A stretch of 19,788 bases of DNA from Chlorobiota bacterium (GCA_003695605.1 RFIK01000224.1:1-19788), one strand, 5' to 3'. Shown: positions 1-7,834, counted from the first letter of the stretch. Numbers and translations are program-made. Notes: generated by a model not told the origin, from the letters alone.

Positions 1-660
1 GAGATCAAGTATTCCACCGTCCAAAACTGGTATCCAGGCGATAGGGAAGGTCGTGGAGGAATCTACAACTTCGTGACAAAGCGTGGCATCTGCTTGGGTG
101 AAAGTTCGAAGATTTCGTGGACCCAGGTCGAAACTGGCTCAGCGATCACGTGGAAGTACCCGAGCGTCATTCTCAAAGGCGACAACTCGGTTGGCGAATT
201 CTACTCCGTTGCGGTGACCAATCACCGCCAACAGGCTGACACGGGTACGAAGATGACGCACATCGGGCGCAACACACGCAGCCGCATCGTTTCGAAGGGC
301 ATCAGTGCTGGCTACAGCCAGAATTCCTATCGCGGCTTGGTGCGGGTCAATCCCACTGCAGATGGCGCTCGGAATTTTTCGCAGTGTGATTCGCTCCTCA
401 TCGGCGATAAATGCGGTGCGCATACGTTCCCGTACATCGAGGTTCATAATCCAACGGCAATCGTCGAACACGAAGCAACAACCTCGAAAATTGGCGAGGA
501 CATTTTGTTCTACTGCAACCAGCGTGGCATTGACACCGAGACGGCAGTGGCGCTCATCATCAATGGGTACGCACGCGAAGTGCTCAACAAGTTGCCGATG
601 GAGTTCGCAGTCGAAGCGCAGAAACTTTTGGCGATTTCGCTCGAAGGTAGTGTCGGTTAA
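1..660 (+). CDS. sufB: SufB, Fe-S cluster scaffold subunit (C-terminal part, 5' cut by window edge)
   Basis: The reading frame is open from base 1, so the gene starts upstream. The visible 219 residues are roughly the C-terminal 45% of a usual ~470-residue SufB. The fragment opens with the hallmark stretch YSTVQNWYPGD and then GGIYNFVTKRG. It later shows QCDSLLIGDKCGAH, whose first Cys is codon 385-387 and corresponds by memory to E. coli Cys405, and VEHEATTSKIGED, with the His-Glu pair linked to cluster assembly. The C-terminal helical part FYCNQRGIDTETAVALIINGY is typical. SufB forms the cytosolic SufBC2D scaffold on which nascent Fe-S clusters are built. sufC follows after 28 nt, so this is the head of a suf operon whose promoter lies outside the window. 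Identity is very secure; only the N-terminus is unknown. Confidence 0.97.
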   Translation, partial: EIKYSTVQNWYPGDREGRGGIYNFVTKRGICLGESSKISWTQVETGSAITWKYPSVILKGDNSVGEFYSVAVTNHRQQADTGTKMTHIGRNTRSRIVSKGISAGYSQNSYRGLVRVNPTADGARNFSQCDSLLIGDKCGAHTFPYIEVHNPTAIVEHEATTSKIGEDILFYCNQRGIDTETAVALIINGYAREVLNKLPMEFAVEAQKLLAISLEGSVG

Positions 661-688
661 GTTTCACAGTCCATCTCGACGATAGGCT

Positions 689-1459
689 ATGGCAGAACCA
701 ATTCTCCGCATCCGCAACCTCCACGCACGTGTTGGAGAGACGGAAATTCTCCGCGGCGTCAATCTCGATGTTTACGCTGGACAAGTACATGCCATCATGG
801 GCCCGAATGGCTCGGGCAAAAGCACACTCGCAGCAGTGTTAGCTGGACGCGAGGACTACGAGGTAACGGACGGGGAGGTCCTTTTCGACGGGAAAAATTT
901 GCTCGACATGAATCCAGAAGAGCGTGCACGGGAAGGCCTCTTCCTTGCATTTCAGTATCCGGTCGAAATCCCAGGCGTTTCGACTGCGACATTCCTCAAA
1001 ACTGCGCTCAACGAGCTCCGCAAGCATCGTGGCCAGGAGCCACTCGATGCGATGGAGTTCATGAACCTGATGCGCGAGCGAGCAGCGTTGGTGAAGATTG
1101 ATCCTGCGTTCTTTTCTCGCTCGGTCAACGAAGGCTTTTCCGGTGGCGAGAAAAAACGTAACGAGATTTTCCAACTTGCAATGCTTGAGCCACGCGTGGC
1201 CATCCTCGATGAAACCGATTCCGGGCTTGATATTGACGCGCTCAAAATTGTCGCCGATGGCGTCAATGCGCTCCGCTCCCCAGAGCGAGCATTCTTGGTC
1301 ATCACACACTACCAACGCTTGCTCAACTACATAGTGCCCGATGTCGTCCACGTTCTCTACCGTGGTCGCATCATCAAGACTGGGCCGAAGGAACTCGCAC
1401 TCGAACTCGAAGCGAAAGGCTATGAGTGGGTCACTGAAACCGATGAGGTTGCTCTATGA
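689..1459 (+). CDS. sufC: SufC, ABC-type ATPase of the SufBCD complex
   Basis: The 256 residues are full length for SufC. Walker A GPNGSGKST lies at residues 38-46, the ABC signature FSGGEKKR at about 150-157, and Walker B plus catalytic Glu in VAILDETDSGLD at about 170-181. The DETDSGLD form, with the D-loop, and the FQYPVEIPGV segment after the Q-loop are SufC-specific and separate it from transporter ATPases. SufC hydrolyses ATP in the cytosol to drive conformational change of SufB/SufD during cluster assembly; it has no membrane partner. The ATG start at 689 fits the family N-terminus (ILRIRNLHARVGETEIL). No Shine-Dalgarno sequence is visible before it. Its stop overlaps the sufD start by 4 nt (ATGA), suggesting translational coupling. 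Confidence 0.97.
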   Translation: MAEPILRIRNLHARVGETEILRGVNLDVYAGQVHAIMGPNGSGKSTLAAVLAGREDYEVTDGEVLFDGKNLLDMNPEERAREGLFLAFQYPVEIPGVSTATFLKTALNELRKHRGQEPLDAMEFMNLMRERAALVKIDPAFFSRSVNEGFSGGEKKRNEIFQLAMLEPRVAILDETDSGLDIDALKIVADGVNALRSPERAFLVITHYQRLLNYIVPDVVHVLYRGRIIKTGPKELALELEAKGYEWVTETDEVAL

Positions 1460-2763
1460 CCACACCGCGTGTCGAACGCTCACCGATTCTCGAACAGATC
1501 GCCGCAGATTTTGCGCAGAGGGTGGAGTCCTCCAATGGGCACTTCACGCCAGAGCTAAGCACGCTCCGCCGCGCGGCATTCGACGAATTCCAGCGCCTTG
1601 GCATTCCAACGGTGCGGCATGAGGAGTGGAAGTACACAAATCTTTTTCCGCTTCTGGCGAAAGGATTCCATCTACCCCCGCACCACACGGAGCAGCCATC
1701 GCTCGACGCAGTCCTTGCTCCGCTTCGTCGTTGGGGACGTGTTGTGCCGCTGCTCAATGGTCGGCTCCTTTCACCCGACCTGGAGCAGGACCTGCTCCAG
1801 CCGCTTTCGGAAGCGATGCGGAATCAACGCTGGTTCGAGAGGCTCGGGCGATTAGCTCCGTTTGAAGGAAATGCTATCGTTGCATGGAACGCAGCGTTTT
1901 TCGCAGATGGCTTTGTGCTGCGCGTCACAAATGAGCAGACCGAACCGCTTGTGGCAGTTTCTGTGCTCGATGCACGGGAAGGAAACGTCGCCGTGCACGA
2001 GCGGCATCTTCTCGACATTGCCCCTGGGGCATCGCTCGTGCTGGTTCTTGTCCAACGCGTGCTGGGCGAGGGTGAAGCACTGCTCAATCAAGTGCTCGAA
2101 GGTTGGATTGGTGAGAATGCTTCGCTGACGCTTGTGATCGTTCAAGATGCTCCACAAACAGCACATGCGATCACCACGCATGAGCTGGAGCTTGCGCGTT
2201 CGGCGCGTTTAGAACTCATCACGATCAGTATCGGAGGTGGCTTTCTTCGAAACATGCCTTCGGCGCGACTTGTCGGCGAAGGCGCTGATGCACAGCTCTA
2301 CGGCCTTACACTTGCCGATGGCTCAATGCTTGTTGACCATCCCACGACTGTCGAGCATCGCGTTGCCAACTGCACGAGCAATGAGCTTTACAAAGCAATC
2401 CTCGACGGTCGTTCCACGGGCGTTTTCAACGGCAAGATTCTCGTACAACCGAATGCGCAGAAAACCTCCGCCTATCAGGCGAACCGCAACATCGTGCTGA
2501 GCAGCCGAGCAACGATTAACACAAAGCCGCAGTTGGAGATTTTTGCCAACGACGTCCGGTGCACGCATGGATGTACTGTCGGACGACTCGACCGTGAGGC
2601 ACTGTTCTACCTTCGCTCGCGCGGTCTGAACAAGCAAGAAGCGGAAGCATTGCTCTTGGCAGCGTTCGCTGAGGAAATCACAGCAACAGTGCCGATCGAA
2701 ACACTCCGCACCGATCTAAATGCACACATTGAACATCTCCTCCACGCCGATGAGCTTGCATAG
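1456..2763 (+). CDS. sufD: SufD, Fe-S cluster assembly protein (SufB paralogue)
   Basis: The 435 residues fit the usual SufD length of about 420-450. The N-terminal part carries the family motif RHEEWKYTNL near residue 54, and the centre is the low-conservation beta-helix typical of SufB/SufD. The C-terminus has the diagnostic block VLSSRATINTKPQLEIFAND followed by VRCTHGCTVGRLDREALFYL, including the conserved Cys-x-His thought to help bind the cluster at the SufB-SufD interface. It ends with RSRGLNKQEAEALLLAAFA. It partners SufB and SufC. The start overlaps the sufC stop by 4 nt, and the end overlaps the sufS start. A perfect 21-nt inverted repeat (1780-1800) falls inside the coding region, where the protein reads LEQDLLQ. 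Identification is secure. Confidence 0.95.
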   Translation: MTTPRVERSPILEQIAADFAQRVESSNGHFTPELSTLRRAAFDEFQRLGIPTVRHEEWKYTNLFPLLAKGFHLPPHHTEQPSLDAVLAPLRRWGRVVPLLNGRLLSPDLEQDLLQPLSEAMRNQRWFERLGRLAPFEGNAIVAWNAAFFADGFVLRVTNEQTEPLVAVSVLDAREGNVAVHERHLLDIAPGASLVLVLVQRVLGEGEALLNQVLEGWIGENASLTLVIVQDAPQTAHAITTHELELARSARLELITISIGGGFLRNMPSARLVGEGADAQLYGLTLADGSMLVDHPTTVEHRVANCTSNELYKAILDGRSTGVFNGKILVQPNAQKTSAYQANRNIVLSSRATINTKPQLEIFANDVRCTHGCTVGRLDREALFYLRSRGLNKQEAEALLLAAFAEEITATVPIETLRTDLNAHIEHLLHADELA

Positions 2764-3997
2764 CTTGCAGACACTCGCCTACGACGTCGAACGCATTCGC
2801 CAAGACTTTCCAATCCTGGCAATGCGACCCTACGGCAAGCCGCTTGCGTATCTGGACAACGCTGCGACAACACAGAAACCACGCTGCGTGCTCGATGCGA
2901 TGACGCACTACTACACACATCTGCACAGCAACGTCCATCGTGGCGTACACTTCTTGAGCGAGCACGCAACGGCAGCATATGAGCACGCCCGGGACGTTGT
3001 AGCCTCATTCATCGGTGCGCGGCGACGTGAAGAGATCATTTTCACTCGCGGAACGACAGAGAGCATAAACCTCGTTGCAGCGTCCTGGGGCGGTGCGTTC
3101 TTGCGTCCGGAGGATGAAATTCTCCTCACAGTTTTTGAGCACCACTCGAACATTGTTCCCTGGCAGCTTGTTGCGCAGCGGACGGGAGCGCGGCTGCAGG
3201 TAGTCCCGCTCGAACCAGATGGCTCGTTTTTCGTCGAGCGTGCACTCGAAGCAATTACGGAGCGAACGCGGATCGTCGCAATTGCGCATGTGTCGAACGT
3301 TCTCGGAATTGTTGTTCCGGTTGCTCCAATTATCGAGCATGCCCACCGTGTTGGGGCTGTCGTTCTCCTCGACGGTGCGCAATCGATTGCGCATGTGAAC
3401 GTGGACGTTACAGAACTTGACTGCGACTTCTATGCCTTCTCGTCGCACAAAGTGTACGGCCCAACGGGCATCGGTGTCCTCTACGGCAAAGCTGAGTTGC
3501 TTGAGCGTATGCCGCCGTACCACGGTGGCGGGGATATGATTCGGCGTGTGACATTCGAACGGACGACGTACAACGATCTGCCGTACAAGTTCGAAGCCGG
3601 TACGCCACCGATTGCTGAGGCAGTCGGACTTGCGCGTGCACTCGAGTACGTTGATTCTATCGGTCGTGATGCGATTGCTGCATGGGAAGAACGGCTCATC
3701 GCAGCGTGCATTGAGCAACTTGAGCAGATCGATGGCGTTCAAATCCTCGGTCCGAAACGTGGACGTGCTGCTGTTGTCTCATTCAGTGTTGAGGGTGTGC
3801 ACCCGCACGATATTGCGACGTTTCTCGACCGCGAGGGCATTGCGATTCGGGCAGGGCACCATTGCGCGCAGCCATTGATGGACTTTTTCGGTATTCCCGC
3901 GTCGTCGCGAATTTCCGTTGCGATGTATTCGACGGAAGAGGAGATCGAGCGCGCTTCCACTGCGCTCCGAAAGTGCATCACTCTATTCCGGCCTTGA
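2750..3997 (+). CDS. sufS: SufS, group II cysteine desulfurase
   Basis: This is a PLP-dependent class V aminotransferase-fold enzyme that takes sulfur from cysteine and gives alanine plus an enzyme persulfide. Motifs in order are LDNAATTQKP, the HSNVHRGVHFLSE segment, TRGTTESINLVA, FEHHSNIVPW, the PLP lysine in SSHKVYGPTG (about Lys234) and the catalytic cysteine in RAGHHCAQPLMDF (about Cys372). The tight RxGHHCA loop marks the SufS/CsdA group. I chose ATG 2750 (415 residues, starting MSLHSL), which overlaps sufD by 14 nt. An in-frame ATG at 2720 would add ten residues and overlap sufD by 44 nt; neither has a good ribosome-binding site. It is followed after 2 nt by sufU, its expected sulfur acceptor. 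Confidence 0.95.
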   Translation: MSLHSLQTLAYDVERIRQDFPILAMRPYGKPLAYLDNAATTQKPRCVLDAMTHYYTHLHSNVHRGVHFLSEHATAAYEHARDVVASFIGARRREEIIFTRGTTESINLVAASWGGAFLRPEDEILLTVFEHHSNIVPWQLVAQRTGARLQVVPLEPDGSFFVERALEAITERTRIVAIAHVSNVLGIVVPVAPIIEHAHRVGAVVLLDGAQSIAHVNVDVTELDCDFYAFSSHKVYGPTGIGVLYGKAELLERMPPYHGGGDMIRRVTFERTTYNDLPYKFEAGTPPIAEAVGLARALEYVDSIGRDAIAAWEERLIAACIEQLEQIDGVQILGPKRGRAAVVSFSVEGVHPHDIATFLDREGIAIRAGHHCAQPLMDFFGIPASSRISVAMYSTEEEIERASTALRKCITLFRP

Positions 3998-3999
3998 CG

Positions 4000-4461
4000 A
4001 TGGAACTTTCCGATGAACTGCGCCAACTCTACCAGGAGGTGATCCTCGATCACCACCGCGCCCCGCGGAACTATGGCAACTTAGAATCGTACACGCACCA
4101 GGCAGAAGGATACAATCCCCTCTGTGGGGATCAAATCGAACTTTTTCTCCGCGTCAACGATGCGGGGATCATCGAGGATGCACGCTTTACTGGGCAGGGA
4201 TGCGCTATCAGCCGGGCGTCGGCTTCACTTATGACCGAAGCGCTCAAAGGGAAATCCATCGAGGAAGCCCACACGATATTTGAGCGTTTTCACCACGCAG
4301 TGACAAGTGATCCCACTGCACCAATTGATGCCGACATGCTCGGAAAACTTGTTGTCCTGCTCGGTGTGCGTGAATTCCCCACGCGCGTCAAGTGTGCCAC
4401 GCTCCCGTGGCATACCCTTGAACAAGCACTCGCTGGTGGTGGTACCACTACAACAGAATGA
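4000..4461 (+). CDS. sufU: SufU, zinc-type sulfur acceptor/scaffold of the SUF pathway
   Basis: The 153 residues match the NifU N-terminal/IscU-like fold. The three conserved cysteines are Cys42 in NPLCGD (with Asp44), Cys68 in GQGCAIS, and Cys132 in RVKCATLPWHT. The gap of 63 residues between the second and third Cys is longer than in IscU and fits the SufU subfamily, as does the N-terminal LYQEVILDHHRAPRN motif. In Gram-positive bacteria SufU uses bound zinc to accept persulfide sulfur from SufS; the same role here is inferred from family and from adjacency to sufS. The frame is open upstream into sufS, but the ATG at 4000, 2 nt after the sufS stop, gives the canonical N-terminus. The last residues are a short Gly/Thr-rich tail. 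Confidence 0.95.
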   Translation: MELSDELRQLYQEVILDHHRAPRNYGNLESYTHQAEGYNPLCGDQIELFLRVNDAGIIEDARFTGQGCAISRASASLMTEALKGKSIEEAHTIFERFHHAVTSDPTAPIDADMLGKLVVLLGVREFPTRVKCATLPWHTLEQALAGGGTTTTE

Positions 4462-4464
4462 ACG

Positions 4465-4779
4465 ATGGCTGACGGTAGTACACTCAAAGAGCGCGTCATT
4501 GAAGCGCTTCGCACAGTCTATGACCCGGAGATCCCTGTGAACATCTATGACCTCGGGCTTGTCTATGATGTTAGCACAAGCAATGAGGGCGACGTCTCGA
4601 TTGTGATGACCGTGACCGCCCCTAACTGCCCGGTGGCTGATAGCTTGCCAAAAGAGGTCGAGCGCGTCGTCCGAGACGTCGAGGGTGTTCGAACTGTGAA
4701 CGTTCAACTGACATTCGATCCGCCATGGGATATGAGCATGATCCCCGAGCACGTGAAGCTGGAGTTGGGACTATTTTGA
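4465..4779 (+). CDS. sufT: SufT-type MIP18/DUF59 Fe-S assembly protein
   Basis: This 104-residue protein carries the DUF59 motif run: VYDPEIPVNIYDLGLVYDV at about residues 18-36, then MTVTAPNCPVADSLP with the conserved Cys at about 55, and VQLTFDPPWDMSMI near the end. Members of this family linked to suf operons (SufT) are needed for maturation of Fe-S proteins, especially under high demand. They are thought to act as cluster carrier or maturation factors in the cytosol. It begins 3 nt after the sufU stop with no Shine-Dalgarno sequence. The symbol follows the common naming for suf-linked DUF59 proteins. Related PaaD proteins share the fold, but the surroundings argue against that role. Confidence 0.88.
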   Translation: MADGSTLKERVIEALRTVYDPEIPVNIYDLGLVYDVSTSNEGDVSIVMTVTAPNCPVADSLPKEVERVVRDVEGVRTVNVQLTFDPPWDMSMIPEHVKLELGLF

Positions 4780-4790
4780 TTGGCATACCT

Positions 4791-5090
4791 ATGCAGAATG
4801 GCTACTTGAACGAGCCGACCGTTGTCCACGTTCGGCTCTACGGTGAAGAGCGCCAAATAACAGTCGAGCCAGGCGAGACGATCCTTGTTGCTGCAATTCG
4901 TGCCAGCCTCGATCCGCCGTATTCGTGCGTATCCGGGCAATGCGCCACCTGCCGCGCAAAGCTTCTTAGTGGCGCAGTAACAATGGATAATAACGACGTC
5001 CTCACCGAGGAGGAACTCGCCGAAGGCTACATCCTCACGTGTCAAGCACACCCGACGACGCACGGCGTCACTGTTGACTACGACCAATAA
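4791..5090 (+). CDS. Plant-type [2Fe-2S] ferredoxin
   Basis: The 99-residue protein has the fer2 fold pattern: beta strands VVHVRLYGEERQITVEPG, then TILVAAIRASLDPPYSC. The cluster ligands are CX4CX2C (Cys46, Cys51, Cys54) and a distant Cys84 in YILTCQA. This spacing is that of plant/cyanobacterial-type [2Fe-2S] ferredoxins. It probably supplies electrons, plausibly for cluster assembly or for an oxygenase or reductase; the operon position favours Fe-S biogenesis, as Fdx does in isc operons. I chose ATG 4791, 11 nt after the sufT stop. An in-frame ATG at 4725 would put 55 nt inside sufT and add a tail with no family resemblance, and TTG 4776 is a further possibility. The redox partner cannot be told from sequence. 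Confidence 0.9.
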   Translation: MQNGYLNEPTVVHVRLYGEERQITVEPGETILVAAIRASLDPPYSCVSGQCATCRAKLLSGAVTMDNNDVLTEEELAEGYILTCQAHPTTHGVTVDYDQ

Positions 5091-5092
5091 CC

Positions 5093-5536
5093 ATGCTACG
5101 GCTGACGAGAAAAGTCGAATACGCTCTCTTCGCGCTCCAATACATGGCAGTGCGCCCCGGCGAGGTAGTTTCGTCAAAGGAAATTGCCGAATGCTGCGGC
5201 CTTTCTCCCGAGCTTGTTGCAAAGGTGATGAGTAGCCTCGCGCGGAGTGGAATTGTACGTGTGCACCACGGCGTCCACGGTGGGTTCGCATTGGAACGTA
5301 GCCCGGCGACGATTACCCTCAGCGAAGTTATCCGTAGTGTCGAGGGCTATCAGCCGCATCTGATTCAATGTGAGGAGGAGCACGGTCACCCATGCACCAT
5401 CGAGGATCACTGCACAATTCGCTCGCCACTTGTTGCGCTCCAAGCACAGATCGAGCGTATTTTTGACGCAATGACAATCGCTGACTTGCTTGGCGGCGTG
5501 CATCCTGTCGAATTGGAGCTCCCCGATGGACACTGA
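5093..5536 (+). CDS. Rrf2-family transcriptional regulator, IscR-like, with three cluster-ligand cysteines
   Basis: The 147-residue protein opens with the Rrf2 signature LTRKVEYALFALQYMA and a winged helix-turn-helix (residues about 25-70: SSKEIAECCGLSPELVAKVM, then HHGVHGGFAL). In the effector region Cys93, Cys101 and Cys107 form C-X7-C-X5-C, the layout expected for an Fe-S cluster-sensing member such as IscR or SufR. The natural inference is that it senses cluster status and autoregulates this operon, though no operator is visible because neighbouring genes are too tightly packed. It starts 2 nt after the ferredoxin stop and its end overlaps the next desulfurase gene by 11 nt, reproducing the iscR-iscS order. 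The cluster type and the regulon are unknown. Confidence 0.9.
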   Translation: MLRLTRKVEYALFALQYMAVRPGEVVSSKEIAECCGLSPELVAKVMSSLARSGIVRVHHGVHGGFALERSPATITLSEVIRSVEGYQPHLIQCEEEHGHPCTIEDHCTIRSPLVALQAQIERIFDAMTIADLLGGVHPVELELPDGH

Positions 5537-6704
5537 GTGCATCTACCTCGACTACCACGCAACAACACCGCTCGATGAGCGTGTTCTGGCCGCAATGGAG
5601 CCGTACTTTTCAACCCATTTTGGCAACCCTGCATCTGCGCTTCACCGCTATGGTTGGAAAGCCGAGGCAGCTGTCAGTGCTGCACGTCGCAAGGTAGCTG
5701 AGCTGATTGGAGCACGCGAGCCGCAAGAAATCCTCTTCATGTCCGGTGCGACGGAATCGGTCAACCTGGCGCTCAAGGGATTGGCACTTGCCCGCGGGCA
5801 CGGCCACATCATTACTGCAAAGACGGAGCACAGCGCAGTACTCGATACATGCCGTTGGCTTGAGCGGCGCGGTTTTCGCATCACGTACCTTGACGTTGAT
5901 CGGGAGGGCTTCATTTCGCTCGACGAACTGGAACACGCACTCGCACCAGACACGTTTGTGGTTTCAATCATGTACGCCAACAATGAAGTTGGCACACTCC
6001 AGGACATCGCAGCAATTGGAGCGCTCTGCCGCGAGCGAGGAGTGCTCTTTCACACCGACGCTACCCAAGCAATCGGAAAAGTTCCATTCGATGTTGAGCA
6101 GTGTAGTATTGACCTGGCATCGTTTACGGCGCACAAGTTCTACGGTCCCAAAGGTTGTGGTGTGCTCTATGTGCGAAAACGCTTTCCACGTATTCACCTC
6201 GAGCCGATTGTTCACGGTGGTGGGCATGAGTTCGGAATGCGAAGCGGTACGCTCAATGTGCCAGGGATTGTTGGTTTGGCAGCGGCGCTCGAGATCGCCC
6301 TCTCTGAGCGTGAAGAAGAATCTCGTCGTCTTGCCGAACTCCGCACGGTGATGTGGCAACGCTTGCAGCGAGCATATGCAGGTGCAGTAGTCAATGGTCC
6401 CGACTTATCATCCAACCGCCGGCTGCCTGGCAACCTGAACGTCAGCTTTCCTGGAATCGAAGCAGATCGGCTGATCGCAATGCTCGATGGTAGTGTTGCA
6501 GTAAGCACCGTTTCTGCCTGTGGGAGCGGAGAGCATCGAGTTTCTCACGTCCTCGAAGCGATGGGTGTCGGCGACGATCGCGCCCGCTCTGCAATTCGTA
6601 TTGGTGTTGGTCGTTTTACAACACGTGAGCAAATTGAACGTGCTGCCGCTGCCTTCGAAGCAGCGCTTGCAAAGGCACAAGTCCGCGTTTTCCCGGCAGT
6701 CTAA
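5526..6704 (+). CDS. iscS: IscS/NifS-type (group I) cysteine desulfurase
   Basis: This is a second PLP-dependent cysteine desulfurase, 392 residues, clearly different from SufS. Motifs are YLDYHATTPLDERV, HFGNPASALHRYG, MSGATESVNLALKG, KTEHSAVLDTC, MYANNEVGTLQ, HTDATQAIGK, the PLP lysine in TAHKFYGPKG (about Lys204), and GTLNVPGIVGLA. The catalytic cysteine is about Cys332 in VSTVSACGSGEHRVSHVL, on the longer mobile loop of group I enzymes. ATG 5526 gives the canonical start (MDTECIYLDYH) and overlaps the Rrf2 gene by 11 nt; an upstream in-frame ATG at 5490 lies deeper inside that gene. It donates sulfur for Fe-S clusters and possibly tRNA thiolation. There is no IscU here, so its acceptor may be SufU or a protein encoded elsewhere. 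NifS is an alternative name. Confidence 0.92.
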   Translation: MDTECIYLDYHATTPLDERVLAAMEPYFSTHFGNPASALHRYGWKAEAAVSAARRKVAELIGAREPQEILFMSGATESVNLALKGLALARGHGHIITAKTEHSAVLDTCRWLERRGFRITYLDVDREGFISLDELEHALAPDTFVVSIMYANNEVGTLQDIAAIGALCRERGVLFHTDATQAIGKVPFDVEQCSIDLASFTAHKFYGPKGCGVLYVRKRFPRIHLEPIVHGGGHEFGMRSGTLNVPGIVGLAAALEIALSEREEESRRLAELRTVMWQRLQRAYAGAVVNGPDLSSNRRLPGNLNVSFPGIEADRLIAMLDGSVAVSTVSACGSGEHRVSHVLEAMGVGDDRARSAIRIGVGRFTTREQIERAAAAFEAALAKAQVRVFPAV

Positions 6705-6726
6705 TGTCCAATCTCTTTGAGAATGC

Positions 6727-7131
6727 ATGATGGAAACAGCAGTATTGACCACCAGCGGTGATCTTCGCATCCCGACAGGTATTGTCGGCGCAGAGGAAAG
6801 CGACGACATCACCATCACAGCAAAAGCAATTGCCGAAATCAAGCGCATTCGTGAGCAGAACAACATTCCCGAAACTTATGGCTTGCGGATGGGTGTTCGG
6901 GGCGGTGGGTGTTCGGGCTTTTCGTATGCGCTTGGCTTCGATGCAGAGCCGCGCGCAAGCGATATTGTTCTCGATGCCGATGGGCTCCGCGTGTTCATTG
7001 ATGCAAAGAGCATGTTCTACTTGATGGGTGTCACGCTCGACTTTAGCGACGGCTTGATGGGGCGTGGCTTTACGTTCAAAAATCCGAATGCAACGCGCAC
7101 CTGCGGTTGTGGTAGTTCCTTCGCTGCATAA
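6727..7131 (+). CDS. A-type Fe-S carrier (HesB/IscA/SufA/ErpA family)
   Basis: The 134-residue protein ends with the family's C-terminal block. The three ligand cysteines are Cys62 in RGGGCSGFSYALGFD, and Cys126 and Cys128 in TRTCGCGSSF. DITITAKAIAEIKRI begins the conserved core near residue 27, so about 25 residues precede the usual family N-terminus. A-type proteins receive clusters from the scaffold and pass them to apo-targets in the cytosol. The exact subtype (IscA, SufA or ErpA) cannot be assigned, so no symbol is given. Three ATGs cluster at 6723 (other frame), 6727 and 6730; 6727 is used here. It lies 22 nt after the desulfurase gene, preceded only by a weak GAGA, so it probably shares the operon transcript. 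Confidence 0.93.
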   Translation: MMETAVLTTSGDLRIPTGIVGAEESDDITITAKAIAEIKRIREQNNIPETYGLRMGVRGGGCSGFSYALGFDAEPRASDIVLDADGLRVFIDAKSMFYLMGVTLDFSDGLMGRGFTFKNPNATRTCGCGSSFAA

Positions 7132-7155
7132 TGTCTCACTTCTCTGTGCATTGGC

Positions 7156-7782
7156 ATGGCTGAATGGAAATTCAATCCTCGACCCTACTCCGACGAGGAA
7201 GCCAAGGAGCTCCTCAAGAACGTCATCTCACCCGAAACCGCTGATTGGCACTACAACACGCACCACAAAGGGTATGTGACGTTCCTCAACAAGATCGAAG
7301 CGGAGCTGCCCAACGCCGATAAAGCGGCAGCCAATGGGAATTGGTCCGCATTCGGCGAGCTAAAGCGGCGGTTTACGTGGAACCACGCCGGTGCGCTTCT
7401 CCACGATGTCTATTGGGAGGTGCTCGGCGGCGATGGCGATCCCTCAAAAGGTCCAGACGTTGTCGCAGCAATCGAACGCGAGTTCGGGTCGCTCGATGCA
7501 TGGAAAGCCGATTTCAAGGCAACAGCTATCGCTGCAAAGCTCTCGGGGTGGGGTGTTCTCGCATACGACATGCTCTACAGCCAACGACTCCTCAACGTGC
7601 TGGTTGACGAGCATCACTACGGTGCGATCTGGGGCGGTATTCCGCTCATTGCCTGCGACGTTTTCGAGCACGCCTACTACCACAAAGACGGCCCTGCACG
7701 TGCGAAGTACATTGATAACTTCTTGGCGAATTTGCACTGGGGCCGGATCAACGAGCGGTACAAACGCTATGTGCAGCGGTAG
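7156..7782 (+). CDS. Superoxide dismutase, Fe/Mn family, crenarchaeal-like subtype
   Basis: The 208-residue enzyme converts superoxide to oxygen and hydrogen peroxide. The metal ligands are visible: His32 in HYNTHHKGYVTFLN, His83 in LLHDVYWEVL, and Asp168 and His172 in CDVFEHAYYHKDG. The segments HYNTHHKGYV, EFGSLDAWKADF, GWGVLAYD and EHHYGAIWGGIPLIACD resemble, from memory, Sulfolobus-type Fe-SODs more than E. coli SodA/SodB, whose middle motif is NHTFYW. There is no signal peptide, so it is cytosolic. Metal choice (Fe, Mn or cambialistic) cannot be read off. It lies 24 nt after the A-type carrier gene and probably ends the Fe-S operon; protecting labile clusters from superoxide is a sensible reason for the linkage. 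Confidence 0.93.
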   Translation: MAEWKFNPRPYSDEEAKELLKNVISPETADWHYNTHHKGYVTFLNKIEAELPNADKAAANGNWSAFGELKRRFTWNHAGALLHDVYWEVLGGDGDPSKGPDVVAAIEREFGSLDAWKADFKATAIAAKLSGWGVLAYDMLYSQRLLNVLVDEHHYGAIWGGIPLIACDVFEHAYYHKDGPARAKYIDNFLANLHWGRINERYKRYVQR

Positions 7783-7834
7783 TCAATCCTGCACGAAGAG
7801 TAGGGCAGACTCAAGACAACTGTTGGTGAGGATG

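Noticed and set aside
3005..3742. 245-codon open frame on the minus strand opposite sufS.
   Set aside because: Its composition is that of a reverse-frame shadow, with many Cys, Arg and His residues and no recognisable motif, while sufS on the plus strand carries all its catalytic motifs.
4225..5291. Two overlapping minus-strand open frames (175 and 195 codons) opposite sufU, sufT, ferredoxin and Rrf2.
   Set aside because: They oppose well-supported genes, lack domain motifs, and overlap each other.
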